Below, piece by piece: positions 8,806 through 17,964 of a stretch of 55,005 nucleotides of DNA. Both the position numbers and the translations under genes were made by a program. Every line of letters begins with the position of its first letter. Within the stretch, counting starts at the first letter, position 1. Source of the DNA: JAGOMX01 sp041738135 (GTDB lineage Bacteria > Pseudomonadota > Alphaproteobacteria > JAGOMX01); the NCBI GenBank assembly GCA_041738135.1, contig JBGSQK010000009.1, positions 1 through 55,005 of the forward strand. Reading direction: 5' to 3'. The notes below the pieces were generated by a model that had not been told where the DNA came from, searched no databases, and saw only the letters and a list, made by a program, of their open reading frames with translations.

Positions 8806-9771
8806 ATGACGAATAAAATGAAATTCACGGGAGTCGTCGTACTTCTCTGTATCCTTTATGCGGGCACGTGGAAATTTTATTCCAATAAATTTGAACAACA
8901 TATGGAAGAGCAACTGGTGGAAATCCAGGCAAAGGGCTTTGACGTAAGCTTCGATAATATGCACATCTCTGGATTTCCTTTTGGCTACAATGTTAAAGTC
9001 AAAAATCTTGAGATCAAAAGAGGCAATGTTTTCAAGACTTGGATCGACGGGGATATAACTTTTTCAGCAAAGCTCTGGAAGCCGCAGGAAATATCTTCAG
9101 TTGCAGGCGGTACCCATCATCTGGAATTTGACGATTTTAAGGCTGAAGGTAAAGGATTTGTGGTCAGATCTTTTACATTTGATCCCATGAGATTTGAATT
9201 TTTCTACGATTATATGGTGATCACCACTGCAGGTAAAGAATTTGCAAAAGCAAAAGAACTCGAAATTGATATAGACCTTACACCAAAAGATGGAACTGAC
9301 ACTGCCTCGATCCGCACACGTCTTGAGGAATTTGAAGCTGAATTTATTAAAGACTCTCCACTTGGTCCTATGATTGAGCATATTATCCTAAATGCCAGTT
9401 TGAAAGGTAAGGTTGAGGGCGATAATAATTTAGACAGAGTGAAAAACTGGTACAATAATGATGGTGTATTAGAGGTCAAAGAGCTTGCGCTCAAATGGGG
9501 CCAAACCTCGGCCACCGGCGATGGTACTTTTTCTCTTGATGAGGATTTGCAGCCTTTAGGTGCATTTTCCGCATCATTTGTTGGTTTTGACGAAGCCGTA
9601 GACGCGTATGTCAAAGCCGGAAAACTGGATAAACGTAAGGCAGGATATATTAAGTCAGGTATTGGTTTGCTGCAAAGCGTCACTGGCTCTAAAATTTCTA
9701 TTACCATACAGAATAAAAAGCTATCTATCGCATCTGTTCCTGTGGTCCAAATGCCTGAAATTACGTGGTAG
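8806..9771 (+). CDS. DUF2125-family envelope protein
   Basis: The 321-residue product has an N-terminal membrane anchor (about 6-22) followed by a DUF2125 region, recognisable from ...GFDVSFDNMHISGFPFGYNVKVKNLEI. Family members are periplasm-facing beta-rich proteins of alphaproteobacteria with no proven function; some resemblance to AsmA-like proteins is possible. It starts 10 bases after plsC with a GAGAGAG site and ends four bases before lspA, so plsC-DUF2125-lspA form one operon. Confidence 0.8.
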   Translation: MTNKMKFTGVVVLLCILYAGTWKFYSNKFEQHMEEQLVEIQAKGFDVSFDNMHISGFPFGYNVKVKNLEIKRGNVFKTWIDGDITFSAKLWKPQEISSVAGGTHHLEFDDFKAEGKGFVVRSFTFDPMRFEFFYDYMVITTAGKEFAKAKELEIDIDLTPKDGTDTASIRTRLEEFEAEFIKDSPLGPMIEHIILNASLKGKVEGDNNLDRVKNWYNNDGVLEVKELALKWGQTSATGDGTFSLDEDLQPLGAFSASFVGFDEAVDAYVKAGKLDKRKAGYIKSGIGLLQSVTGSKISITIQNKKLSIASVPVVQMPEITW

Positions 9772-9775
9772 TATT

Positions 9776-10273
9776 ATGAGATCTTTAAGAATTGCCCTTA
9801 TTGCTAGTCTCATCCTTGTTTGTTTTATAGGGGATCAATTCACAAAAAAACTAGTCCTTGAGCTTTTTCATGAGGGTGTCATCCCTGTACAAATGACTAG
9901 TTTTTTTAATTTCGTCCTTGCATGGAATAAAGGCATTAGTTTTGGTTTCTTGGGCAGTAATTCGGAAAACATGCCCTATATTCTTTCTGGTTTTTCTCTC
10001 CTCGTCAGCCTTGCTTTAATGGTTTGGCTATATCGAGAAAAACTACTAATCATTCAAATTGGTCTGGGTTTTATTATTTCAGGAGCCATTGGCAATGCAT
10101 ATGATCGTCTTCAATACCAAGCGGTTGTCGACTTTTTAGAGTTCCATTACCAGGGCTGGTATTTCCCGGCTTTCAATGTGGCTGACATTTGTATTAACAT
10201 AGGCGTTGGACTTATTTTGCTAGACGTCTTGTTTTTTTCAAGCAAAAGGACTAGAACTAAAGCAATAGATTAA
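9776..10273 (+). CDS. lspA: Lipoprotein signal peptidase
   Basis: The 165-residue integral membrane aspartyl protease cleaves prolipoprotein signal peptides. Both catalytic aspartates are present in their motifs, D110 in GNAYDR and D137 in FNVADICIN, and four membrane helices are visible. The ATG at 9776 is chosen over a longer reading that overlaps the previous gene in another frame. It sits next to a lipoprotein gene that would be its substrate. Confidence 0.94.
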   Translation: MRSLRIALIASLILVCFIGDQFTKKLVLELFHEGVIPVQMTSFFNFVLAWNKGISFGFLGSNSENMPYILSGFSLLVSLALMVWLYREKLLIIQIGLGFIISGAIGNAYDRLQYQAVVDFLEFHYQGWYFPAFNVADICINIGVGLILLDVLFFSSKRTRTKAID

Positions 10274-10288
10274 TTACGAGGGATTACC

Positions 10289-10762
10289 ATGAAGCGCTTA
10301 TCAATAGTATCTTTAATAGGTTTAACTTTCTGCCTGACAGCATGCGACAAGACACGCGATGTGTTAGGTTTCAATCGCAACGTAAATGACGAATTCGCTG
10401 TGCTTACGACACCTGAATTATCACTTCCACCTAATTTTAATGAATTGCCTAGCCCCGTGAAAAAATCCTCGCAGGCGGATGCGGGCAAAGATTCCTCTGA
10501 TAAGGCTCGTGATGCTGCTTTAAGTCAGTTTAGCCACAGCGTAGCACACGAGACAGTATCAGGATCTGGCAGCGAAGCGGAACTATTGAAGAATGCCAAG
10601 GCTGGCGGTAAGGATCCGAGCATCAGACAAAAAATTACTAAGGAAGCGCAAGCGGAAAAACAGAAGAACGCGTCCTTTGTGAAGGACCTTTTGAACATTA
10701 AAGAATCCGAAAAAGCTCTAGATCCATTTGAGGAGAAGAAACGTCTTGAGGCAGAACAATAA
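10289..10762 (+). CDS. DUF3035 lipoprotein
   Basis: The 157-residue protein has a lipoprotein signal ending in the lipobox LTAC (C19 of MKRLSIVSLIGLTFCLTAC) and the DUF3035 segment TPELSLPPNFNELPSP. The rest is charged and low in complexity. Function is unknown. In alphaproteobacteria this family commonly follows lspA and precedes M16 peptidases, exactly as here. Confidence 0.85.
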   Translation: MKRLSIVSLIGLTFCLTACDKTRDVLGFNRNVNDEFAVLTTPELSLPPNFNELPSPVKKSSQADAGKDSSDKARDAALSQFSHSVAHETVSGSGSEAELLKNAKAGGKDPSIRQKITKEAQAEKQKNASFVKDLLNIKESEKALDPFEEKKRLEAEQ

Positions 10763-10775
10763 GATCAAAAGGACT

Positions 10776-12119
10776 ATGCACGGATTTTATAGTGCAGCGT
10801 TAGCCTGTTTTTTATGCATAACCAGTTGCCAAGCAGGATTATTTAACCCAGAAACCTTTACGTTACCCAACGGGTTGCAGGTAATTGTACTGACCAACAG
10901 TCGAGCCCCTATCGTTAAGCAAATACTTGTCTATAAAGTGGGTGCCATTGATGAGCCTCTTGGTAAGTCAGGGATTGCTCACTTCCTTGAACATCTTATG
11001 TTTAAGGGCACTAAGAACGTTTCAGGAAAAGAGCTGGATAAGGCTAATGAACGTATGGGCGCAGATCAAAACGCTCAGACCGGCCAAGATTACACTCTAT
11101 ACCACCAAGAGATACCCAAAGCTGATCTTGAATGGGCCATGAAGCTTGAATCAGATCGTATGGTCAATTTATTACTTGAAGCCAAGGATGTGGAAACCGA
11201 GCGGCCCGTTATTCTAGAAGAGCGCCGCATGCGTATCGATAATGAACCGTCCGCCATATTGGGCGAGGCTATCAATTATACTTTTTACCGCAATCATCCG
11301 TATCACAAACCGATTATTGGTTGGGAACATGAGATGGAGACCTTGAACCAGGCTGATGCTCGTGCGTTTTATGATAAGTGGTATGCGCCCAATAATGCCG
11401 TATTAATTCTGGCTGGTGACATAACATTGGATGAAGCAAAAAAGCTTGCTGAAAAATATTATGGATCCATTCCAAAGAGAGAAATACCTGCGAGGAATAT
11501 TACTGTTGAACCTGAACACCGGGGTATCGTCCAACATTTGGAAAAGAGCAGTAATAGGGTACTTGAACCCGTTTATTATCGAACCTATCCCGCTCCCAAC
11601 TTCAAAGAAAATCTTAAGGCTTATTACGCCTTGCAGATTTTTGAGCACATTATATCCAGTGGTGCAAACAGTGTTTTGTACGACAATCTGATCACAAAGC
11701 AAAAAATCGCATCGTGGGCTTCAGCGGGTTATAGCAATGCGATGTCCAGAGGCCCAGCTTTCTTCTCGTTCTCGGCGCAACCGGTTCCAGGAAAAACTTT
11801 ACAAGAGCTGGAAAAAGCTTTGATGACAGAAATTTCCAAGCTCCAAGAAAAGGGTGTCACGCAAGAGCAAGTGGAAAAAGCCAAAATCAGAATTGTGGCT
11901 GATATTGATTATATTCGCGATGACTCTTTTGGTAGTGCGGATATCTTTGCCAATGCGTTGGGTTCAGGCTATGAAATAGCCAATGTGGAAGATTGGAAAG
12001 ATAACATTTCACAGGTGACTGTAGATGATGTGAACGCCGCTGCCCGATCAGTGCTGTCGCAAGAGGACTACCTGACTGCGTTTTTATTACCAGAAAAGAA
12101 AACGGAAAAATCCTCATGA
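10776..12119 (+). CDS. M16 zinc metallopeptidase, catalytically complete
   Basis: The 447-residue protein has a signal peptide (cleavage near CQA at 18-20) and an M16 (pitrilysin/PqqL-type) fold. The zinc motif HXXEH is intact at 69-73 (HFLEH), and a downstream glutamate in the ILEERR segment near 149 is the expected third ligand. It should act in the periplasm on peptides or misfolded proteins. The ATG at 10776 follows AAAAGGA and starts the signal peptide. Its stop overlaps the start of the second M16 gene by four bases. Confidence 0.9.
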   Translation: MHGFYSAALACFLCITSCQAGLFNPETFTLPNGLQVIVLTNSRAPIVKQILVYKVGAIDEPLGKSGIAHFLEHLMFKGTKNVSGKELDKANERMGADQNAQTGQDYTLYHQEIPKADLEWAMKLESDRMVNLLLEAKDVETERPVILEERRMRIDNEPSAILGEAINYTFYRNHPYHKPIIGWEHEMETLNQADARAFYDKWYAPNNAVLILAGDITLDEAKKLAEKYYGSIPKREIPARNITVEPEHRGIVQHLEKSSNRVLEPVYYRTYPAPNFKENLKAYYALQIFEHIISSGANSVLYDNLITKQKIASWASAGYSNAMSRGPAFFSFSAQPVPGKTLQELEKALMTEISKLQEKGVTQEQVEKAKIRIVADIDYIRDDSFGSADIFANALGSGYEIANVEDWKDNISQVTVDDVNAAARSVLSQEDYLTAFLLPEKKTEKSS

Positions 12120-13441
12120 GAACCATTTTAGTCAGATTCGTAGCCTTTCTAGCTGTTATAGGCGCCTCTCAGGCGGCTATCAAGCCGCAAATAATTAAAA
12201 CCCCAGGTGGTCTTACGGCTTGGTATTTTTATGATAAGGCCACGCCCGTCATATCCATTAGTTTTTTGTTCAAAGGTGGGGCTAGATTAGATCCTGAAGG
12301 TAAAGCTGGTGTTGCTGACTTTACAACGAGCCTCCTTAATTCAGGAACCGTGCATAAGGATCCCAATGAGTTTGATGCATACAAGCAAGACTATGCAATC
12401 CAACTATCTTTCTCCACTGACTCAGACAAGGTGGGTGGTGAACTTACAACCCTTGTTCAGCACAAGGATAAAGCGTTTGATCTGCTGAAGGAAGTTTTCA
12501 CGAGTCCTCGACTCAAACAAGACATTTTTGACAACATCATGAATATGTCCCGTACGTCGCTGGCTAACCAGACTAATGACCCATCCTACCTAGCCAGACG
12601 TCGGTTAGACACCATGCTATTTAAAAATCACCCTTACGAAAATCCGCCAGAAGGTTTGCCGCAAACCATAAGCAAGATAACACTTAAGGATATTGGGTCT
12701 TATATAAAAGACAACCTGACGCAAGATAAATTGCAAATTGCAATCACAGGTAACATTGACGAAGCGCACGCTATCAAAATGTTGGATTCTACATTTGGAG
12801 TTTTGCCCAAAAAATCAGCCGAATTCAAATCCACAAAAACTAAACCTGCCATCAATGGCCAACATGACGTCATTGAATTAAAAATTCCGCAGAGTCTGAT
12901 TTTCTTCGTGTTGCCTGGCGTTACCTACGATGATCCGGATTTTATAAAGGCTGCATTGTTAATGCATATTATGGGTGAGGAACAATCCTCAAGGCTTTTT
13001 CAGGAAATTCGAGAAAAACGAGGCCTTGCATATGTCGTAAGTGCTTCTGCTATCTGGAGGCAGGACGCTGGCTACATTGGTGGTATGGTTGGCAGCCCCA
13101 AGGCGAAAGCAGCGCAGTCCATCGAGCTTTTAAAGCAAGAATGGGCGCGTCTCAAGAAAGATGGAATCACTGCCGAAGAGTTAGATGGGGCCAAAACCTT
13201 CATGATGAACTCCTATCCCTTGCGTTTTCGGAATTCGAGCGCCATCTCTGCCATACTCCTTGGCTATCAATTCGTAGGCCGGCCTGTCGATTATTTCCAA
13301 AAAAGGGAAGAAATGATAGCCGCCATCACACTTAAAGATATGAATGACTTCATTACCCGAGTCATCGAACCCGAAAAATTAACCTTCGTTGTGGTGGGAA
13401 GACCAGACGAAGCGCCAGCTAAACAGGAAGAAAAGAAATAA
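12116..13441 (+). CDS. M16 peptidase-like partner lacking the zinc site
   Basis: The 441-residue paralogue keeps the M16 fold and signal peptide, but the segment where HXXEH should lie reads GKAGVADFTTSLL, so zinc binding is lost. It retains the C-terminal substrate-contact region LFQEIREKRGLAYVVSA. In two-subunit M16 enzymes such as mitochondrial processing peptidase, an inactive subunit pairs with an active one. The four-base overlap with the preceding active gene supports a heterodimer in the periplasm. Confidence 0.88.
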   Translation: MRTILVRFVAFLAVIGASQAAIKPQIIKTPGGLTAWYFYDKATPVISISFLFKGGARLDPEGKAGVADFTTSLLNSGTVHKDPNEFDAYKQDYAIQLSFSTDSDKVGGELTTLVQHKDKAFDLLKEVFTSPRLKQDIFDNIMNMSRTSLANQTNDPSYLARRRLDTMLFKNHPYENPPEGLPQTISKITLKDIGSYIKDNLTQDKLQIAITGNIDEAHAIKMLDSTFGVLPKKSAEFKSTKTKPAINGQHDVIELKIPQSLIFFVLPGVTYDDPDFIKAALLMHIMGEEQSSRLFQEIREKRGLAYVVSASAIWRQDAGYIGGMVGSPKAKAAQSIELLKQEWARLKKDGITAEELDGAKTFMMNSYPLRFRNSSAISAILLGYQFVGRPVDYFQKREEMIAAITLKDMNDFITRVIEPEKLTFVVVGRPDEAPAKQEEKK

Positions 13442-13468
13442 GTTAAACCAAATCTGAGGGAGGAAAGC

Positions 13469-14329
13469 ATGTTTGTCAAAACCATCGATTATAGATCGAA
13501 TCAAGCAGCACAGGAATTCGTGGCAACCCTAAAAGAAACAGGATTTGCAGTCCTCTCCAATCACCCCATTTCAAACAACCTAGTCCAGCAAGTCTATGCA
13601 GACTGGCAACAATTCTTTATGCGTTCTGATAAGAATAACTATCTTTTTGATCCTCAATCGACGAGGCAAGCTGGTTATTTTCCTTTCAAATCAGAAAACG
13701 CTAAAGGTTATACGGCCAAGGATCTGAAGGAATTCTACCACTATCGTGATGAGCATGATTTACCAAAGGGTATGAATTCCAACACGCAGGTGCTTTTAAA
13801 TGATCTAAAATCGCTCGCGGATGAGGTCTTGCGTTGGATAGAGCAAGGCCTTCCATCTAATATTGCTGAGGCTCTTTCTATGCCTCTCCATGAAATGATC
13901 AAGGATAGCGATATGAGTCTTCTGCGGATCCTACATTATCCTCCACTTTCAGAAGATATGGAAGAACAGTCGGAAAGAGCAGCCGCACATGAAGATATTG
14001 TTCTGATAACCATATTGCCAGCAGCCACGGCGCCAGGCCTTCAGGTAAAAGATAGCCAAGGAAATTGGCATGAAGTCTCTTGCGACCCTGGGACTCTGGT
14101 ATTTAATGCTGGAGATATGCTGCAGATGGCAACTAATGGCTTTTATAGGTCTACAACCCACAGGGTTGTAAATCCAAAGGGGGAGGAAGCACTTAAATCC
14201 CGCTACTCTTTACCACTCTTCTTGCATCCACGCAGAGATGTTCGTTTGTCGCCCACTCACACCGCAAAATGCTATCTGGATGAACGTCTTAGAGAGTTAG
14301 GGCTTATGAAAAAGGATGATGCAGCTTAA
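13469..14329 (+). CDS. 2-oxoglutarate/Fe(II)-dependent oxygenase, isopenicillin-N-synthase type
   Basis: The 286-residue protein has the non-haem iron triad of this superfamily: H174 and D176 (HED), and H231 (HRVV), with R245-Y-S247 for 2-oxoglutarate. The substrate cannot be predicted; relatives oxidise amino acids, hormones or secondary metabolites. It follows the M16 pair by 27 bases with a GAGGGAGG site, but its function does not obviously link to them. Confidence 0.86.
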   Translation: MFVKTIDYRSNQAAQEFVATLKETGFAVLSNHPISNNLVQQVYADWQQFFMRSDKNNYLFDPQSTRQAGYFPFKSENAKGYTAKDLKEFYHYRDEHDLPKGMNSNTQVLLNDLKSLADEVLRWIEQGLPSNIAEALSMPLHEMIKDSDMSLLRILHYPPLSEDMEEQSERAAAHEDIVLITILPAATAPGLQVKDSQGNWHEVSCDPGTLVFNAGDMLQMATNGFYRSTTHRVVNPKGEEALKSRYSLPLFLHPRRDVRLSPTHTAKCYLDERLRELGLMKKDDAA

Positions 14330-14408
14330 GGATCTTTATTTTCTGCCCTTTATTCCTCATCCGTGCTATATGTGTTGTGTTAACAGGACCAAAGAGTAGT
14401 ATTATAAA

Positions 14409-14990
14409 ATGATCAGACGCTTCTACGATGCAATCATGAAGTTTGCCTCCCATCCAAAAGCAATTTGGTGGTTAAACTTTATTGCCTTTATTGAGAGCTC
14501 AGTCTTTCCATTCCCTCCCGATCCATTATTTATTGCCATGATTTTAAAGCAACGGGAGAAAGCCTGGGCCATAGCGTTGATGTGTACAATCAGCTCAGTG
14601 CTAGGCGGCATAGTTGGCTACTACATCGGTTATGGTCTCTATGAGACCGTTGGTTTGTGGGTTATTGAAACCTACGGATTAGAAAGCTCTTTCCAAAACT
14701 TTCAAGAACAATTTGCCAGTTGGGGATTTTGGATCATTGCTCTAAAGGGTTTAACGCCCATACCTTACAAAATTGTCACTATTTCCAGCGGTCTCGCAGG
14801 TTTTGATTTCAAGTCATTCCTGATCGCTTCAATTATAGCTCGTGGTTCGAGGTTTTTCATGCTAGCGGGCCTTTTATGGTATTACGGCCATGCTGTTAAG
14901 GACTTTCTAGATAAAAATTTGTATGTCGTAACAACTGCTGGCTTGCTTGCGCTGGTGGGAGGGTTTATGTTATTTAAGTTCGCCTTCTAA
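14409..14990 (+). CDS. DedA/YqaA-family membrane protein
   Basis: The 193-residue product has about four hydrophobic segments and the VTT/DedA core, including ESSVFPFPPDPLFIAM and KGLTPIPYKIVTISSG. Members of this superfamily are linked to lipid scrambling, undecaprenyl phosphate recycling and membrane homeostasis. The exact substrate is not known. It precedes dsbB by 18 bases and is probably co-transcribed with dsbB and coq7. Confidence 0.85.
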   Translation: MIRRFYDAIMKFASHPKAIWWLNFIAFIESSVFPFPPDPLFIAMILKQREKAWAIALMCTISSVLGGIVGYYIGYGLYETVGLWVIETYGLESSFQNFQEQFASWGFWIIALKGLTPIPYKIVTISSGLAGFDFKSFLIASIIARGSRFFMLAGLLWYYGHAVKDFLDKNLYVVTTAGLLALVGGFMLFKFAF

Positions 14991-15008
14991 CAGCAAGGAT
15001 AGCTTGGC

Positions 15009-15518
15009 ATGAATTTACGCATCTCCAAAGAACAGGTTTGCCAGATGGTGCTCGTGGCTTCTTGTGGAGCGCTTGTAGCAGCCTGGGTGGCCGAATATGT
15101 GTTTGGCTTCCAAGCGTGCAGTTTATGTCTCTATCAGCGTTATTTCTACATGGCAGCCATTGTCGTCTTAGCAGCTAATTTATTCATTTTAAGCGGACGT
15201 GGTCAAAGTTCCTTTCTTCTGGTTACTTCAATGATTTTGCTTTTATGCTCAACCACGGCGGCCTATCAAGTGGCCATCGAAAACAAGTGGGTAGAACTCC
15301 CTAAGGTGTGCCAAGCGCCCGAGGCAGGAGACTCTTTCGAGGACTTTAAAGAATTGATCACCTCTAAGCCGCACGTTTCTTGTGATCAAGTGGAATTGAG
15401 TGTGTTCGGCATTTCCATGGCAGGCTACAACAGCCTTTTGGCCTTACTATTAAGTCTATTCAGTTTAATGGGAGTCTTTGTTAATGACAAAAAGAAAAAA
15501 AAGTTTACCAGGCGATAG
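15009..15518 (+). CDS. dsbB: Disulfide bond formation protein B
   Basis: The 169-residue four-helix membrane protein reoxidises periplasmic DsbA using quinone. The first redox pair is C37-x-x-C40 (ACSLCLYQR) and the second is C101 and C125 in the long periplasmic loop. The C-terminus is lysine-rich. Its last 35 bases overlap the coq7 gene. Coupling to a ubiquinone biosynthesis gene is functionally sensible, since DsbB passes electrons to ubiquinone. Confidence 0.88.
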   Translation: MNLRISKEQVCQMVLVASCGALVAAWVAEYVFGFQACSLCLYQRYFYMAAIVVLAANLFILSGRGQSSFLLVTSMILLLCSTTAAYQVAIENKWVELPKVCQAPEAGDSFEDFKELITSKPHVSCDQVELSVFGISMAGYNSLLALLLSLFSLMGVFVNDKKKKKFTRR

Positions 15519-16035
15519 GCCTGTGCGCGAAGATATCAATCGCATGATTCGCGTCAATCAAGCCGGGGAATTCGGTGCGGTGTGTATCTATAAAGGACAA
15601 TTGGCTGTTTTAGGCAAAACGGATGCTGGCCCTCTTCTTGATCATATGCTTGAACAGGAAAAAGAACATCTGGAAAAGTTCAGCGCTCTCATAGTGAGTC
15701 GCCGAGTTCGGCCAACAGTGTTATCACCCGTATGGTCTGTGTTAGGCTTTGCATTGGGTGCGGGAACGGCGCTCATGGGTAAAAAAGCAGCTATGGCCTG
15801 TACAGTAGCCGTTGAAGAAGTCATCGACGAACACTACGCTCGTCAACAAGCAAAACTGGGCGGCGATCAAGATCCGGAACTAGAAACTCTAATTATTAAA
15901 TGCCGTGAAGAAGAAAACGAGCACAAAGCCACTGGTCTTGCCCATGGCGCAGAACAAGCCATTGGCTATCCAATCCTATCCTCAGCCATAAAAGCAGGCT
16001 CACGCCTAGCTATCTGGCTTTCAACGAGGGTGTGA
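15484..16035 (+). CDS. coq7: Demethoxyubiquinone hydroxylase COQ7
   Basis: The 183-residue diiron enzyme carries out the C-6 hydroxylation late in ubiquinone synthesis. Iron-ligand motifs are visible: E in NQAGEFGA, EXXH in EQEKEHLEKF, EVIDEHY, and EEENEH. The ATG at 15484 is used because GGGAG lies upstream and the slightly longer reading would need a TTG. It overlaps the 3' end of dsbB, so translation is likely coupled. Confidence 0.92.
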   Translation: MTKRKKSLPGDRPVREDINRMIRVNQAGEFGAVCIYKGQLAVLGKTDAGPLLDHMLEQEKEHLEKFSALIVSRRVRPTVLSPVWSVLGFALGAGTALMGKKAAMACTVAVEEVIDEHYARQQAKLGGDQDPELETLIIKCREEENEHKATGLAHGAEQAIGYPILSSAIKAGSRLAIWLSTRV

Positions 16036-16049
16036 GTCTTTCTTTCGCA

Positions 16050-16096
16050 AAAAACTGGACAAATTGAAAGTCTGACTTTCAATTTGTCCAGTTTTT
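16050..16096. repeat. Perfect 22-bp inverted repeat with 3-base loop
   Basis: Arms at 16050-16071 and 16075-16096 are exact reverse complements separated by CTG. The arms begin AAAAACTGGACAAATTG and end in a T5 run, so the structure could act as a bidirectional terminator for coq7. It stands 15 bases before the start of the ATPase gene, so it might instead be the end of a small mobile unit or an operator. Confidence 0.8.
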
Positions 16097-16111
16097 GGCT
16101 ATAATAAACTT

Positions 16112-17278
16112 ATGATATACAGAACTCTTACAAAAAAATTGTTAAGCCTGGCCAAGCAGTTCCCTGTTATTGGTCTTGTAGGGCCGCGTCAATCGGGTAA
16201 AACTACTTTAGTAAAGCAGTTGTTTTCCCATTTACCTTACGTCAGCCTTGAAGACTTAGATCAAAGATCCATAGCACAAAACGATACCAGAGCATTTCTA
16301 GATCGTTTTAAGGATGGCGTGGTAATTGATGAAGCACAGAATGCGCCAGCTGTATTTTCGTATCTACAAACCTTGGTAGATCAAAATCAACAGCCTGGGC
16401 AATTTATATTGACAGGGTCGCAGAATTTCACGTTGACTGAAAAAATAACGCAAACCTTAGCCGGTAGAATTGCCTTGTTAACCTTATTGCCACTAAGTCT
16501 CGAAGAGCTTAAGGAAGCAGAAGATTTGATTGGTAGTTCCGATGATATGATTTTCAAAGGTGGGTATCCCCGAATTTTTAACAACCATATGGATCCTACA
16601 GATTGGTATCCCAGTTATATTCGCACATATGTGGAACGTGATGTCCGGCAAATTACAAGCATCAATGACTTAAATAGATTCCAAGTGTTTCTAAAACTCT
16701 GCAGTGGCCGTATCGGTCAATTGTTGAATTTATCCTCACTGGCTAACGATTGCGGTATAAGCCACACAACCGCACGTCAATGGCTATCAGTTCTAGAGTC
16801 AAGTTATTTGGTTTATTTGCTACAACCACATCATCAAAACTTTAGTAAACGTCTTATAAAAATGCCAAAGATATATTTTTATGATACCGGCCTTGCATGC
16901 TCACTTCTGGGTATCGAAAGCAGTAAACAATTAGAAAATCACTATTTAAAAGGTGGATTATTTGAGAATATGGTGGTTAGCGAATTGCTCAAATACAGGT
17001 TTAATCAAGGAAAACAACCAAATGTCTATTTCTGGCGGGATAAAACAGGACATGAGGTAGATTGCATTTATGAGCTTTCCGGTAAACTATTGCCCATAGA
17101 AATCAAGTCCTCGAAGACTCTTTCGAAAGATCAATTCAAAAACTTACATTATTTTCAAAAGCTGTCGCAGCAAGAGCAAGCAATTCTTTGTTACGCTGGA
17201 GATATAGAAGTGACTCAAAATGGCATAAAATCAGTTAACTTTATGAATATAACCAAAGCGCTTGAGGATGAAGTATAA
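16112..17278 (+). CDS. AAA_14/DUF4143 ATPase
   Basis: The 388-residue protein has an N-terminal AAA domain with Walker A GPRQSGKTT (24-32, K30) and Walker B VVIDEAQ (about 70-76). A C-terminal DUF4143 domain contains a restriction-endonuclease-like segment (HEVDCIYE ... PIEIKSSK). Such proteins are common, often horizontally spread, and have no fixed function. It is isolated between coq7 and trcR and has no strong ribosome binding site after the hairpin, consistent with later acquisition. Confidence 0.85.
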   Translation: MIYRTLTKKLLSLAKQFPVIGLVGPRQSGKTTLVKQLFSHLPYVSLEDLDQRSIAQNDTRAFLDRFKDGVVIDEAQNAPAVFSYLQTLVDQNQQPGQFILTGSQNFTLTEKITQTLAGRIALLTLLPLSLEELKEAEDLIGSSDDMIFKGGYPRIFNNHMDPTDWYPSYIRTYVERDVRQITSINDLNRFQVFLKLCSGRIGQLLNLSSLANDCGISHTTARQWLSVLESSYLVYLLQPHHQNFSKRLIKMPKIYFYDTGLACSLLGIESSKQLENHYLKGGLFENMVVSELLKYRFNQGKQPNVYFWRDKTGHEVDCIYELSGKLLPIEIKSSKTLSKDQFKNLHYFQKLSQQEQAILCYAGDIEVTQNGIKSVNFMNITKALEDEV

Positions 17279-17299
17279 ACCTTAGATTGTGGTTAAAAC

Positions 17300-17329
17300 C
17301 ACGCACCCTTTCAATCGAAATGGTGCGTG
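17300..17329. terminator. Candidate bidirectional terminator
   Basis: An 8-bp stem (CACGCACC with GGTGCGTG) closes a 14-base loop between the converging ATPase and trcR genes. The stem is followed by TTAATTTAT rather than a full U-tract, so termination strength is uncertain. Confidence 0.5.
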
Positions 17330-17344
17330 TTAATTTATCTGAAC

Positions 17345-17869
17345 CTACGAAGGCTTTACCGCAGATTCCAAAACAGCCGCTAGTTCTTCTTGGGTACACA
17401 GACCCAAAGCGACCGGGCTTTTGGCTCGGATATTGGCTGAGTTCCAATGGGTCTTATTGCGGATAGCGTTGATGGAAGGGCTCGTCGTCCCCAACAACCT
17501 ACACAGTTCCGCATCACTAACTTCGGGGTGATGTTTCAGCATCCAGGCGATGGCATCTGGCTTTTCAGCGCGCTTTGAAACAGGCACATAACGATTCCCG
17601 CCACGACGCTTGTTGCCCACTTCGTCTTTGAGCTCAATAGCTACCAAACGAGCGCTGGGATCGTTGCTGCAACGCACGATTTCTTCCATGGTCAAGCGGC
17701 CATGGGCCACTGGATCAAAGGGTGCCATACCCAAGGCGATCTCGCCATCGGCGATGGCTTGTATTTCAAGAACATGCAGATGGCAATAAGCTGCGATCTG
17801 ATCAAATGTCAATGTCGTATTATCAAGCAACCAAATGGCGGTTGCTTTTGGCATAAGGGGTGCGGACAT
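17345..17869 (-). CDS. trcR: Cell cycle transcriptional regulator TrcR (DUF1013)
   Basis: The 174-residue protein matches the alphaproteobacterial DUF1013 family, named TrcR in Caulobacter. It contains helix-turn-helix-like segments (TFDQIAAYCHLHVLEIQAIADG near 25-45 and VSDAELCRLLGTTSPSINAIRNKTHW near 118-143). Family members are small regulators linked to cell cycle control; the target genes here are unknown. It is monocistronic and converges on the ATPase gene. Confidence 0.88.
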   Translation of the reverse strand: MSAPLMPKATAIWLLDNTTLTFDQIAAYCHLHVLEIQAIADGEIALGMAPFDPVAHGRLTMEEIVRCSNDPSARLVAIELKDEVGNKRRGGNRYVPVSKRAEKPDAIAWMLKHHPEVSDAELCRLLGTTSPSINAIRNKTHWNSANIRAKSPVALGLCTQEELAAVLESAVKPS

Positions 17870-17964
17870 GCTTCCTCCTAAATAAATATCTATTTCGAAC
17901 GTTTAACCACTAAAGTATGTGTTTATGCTACTCTTAGGCAAGCATAAAATGAAGATTGGCGAAA

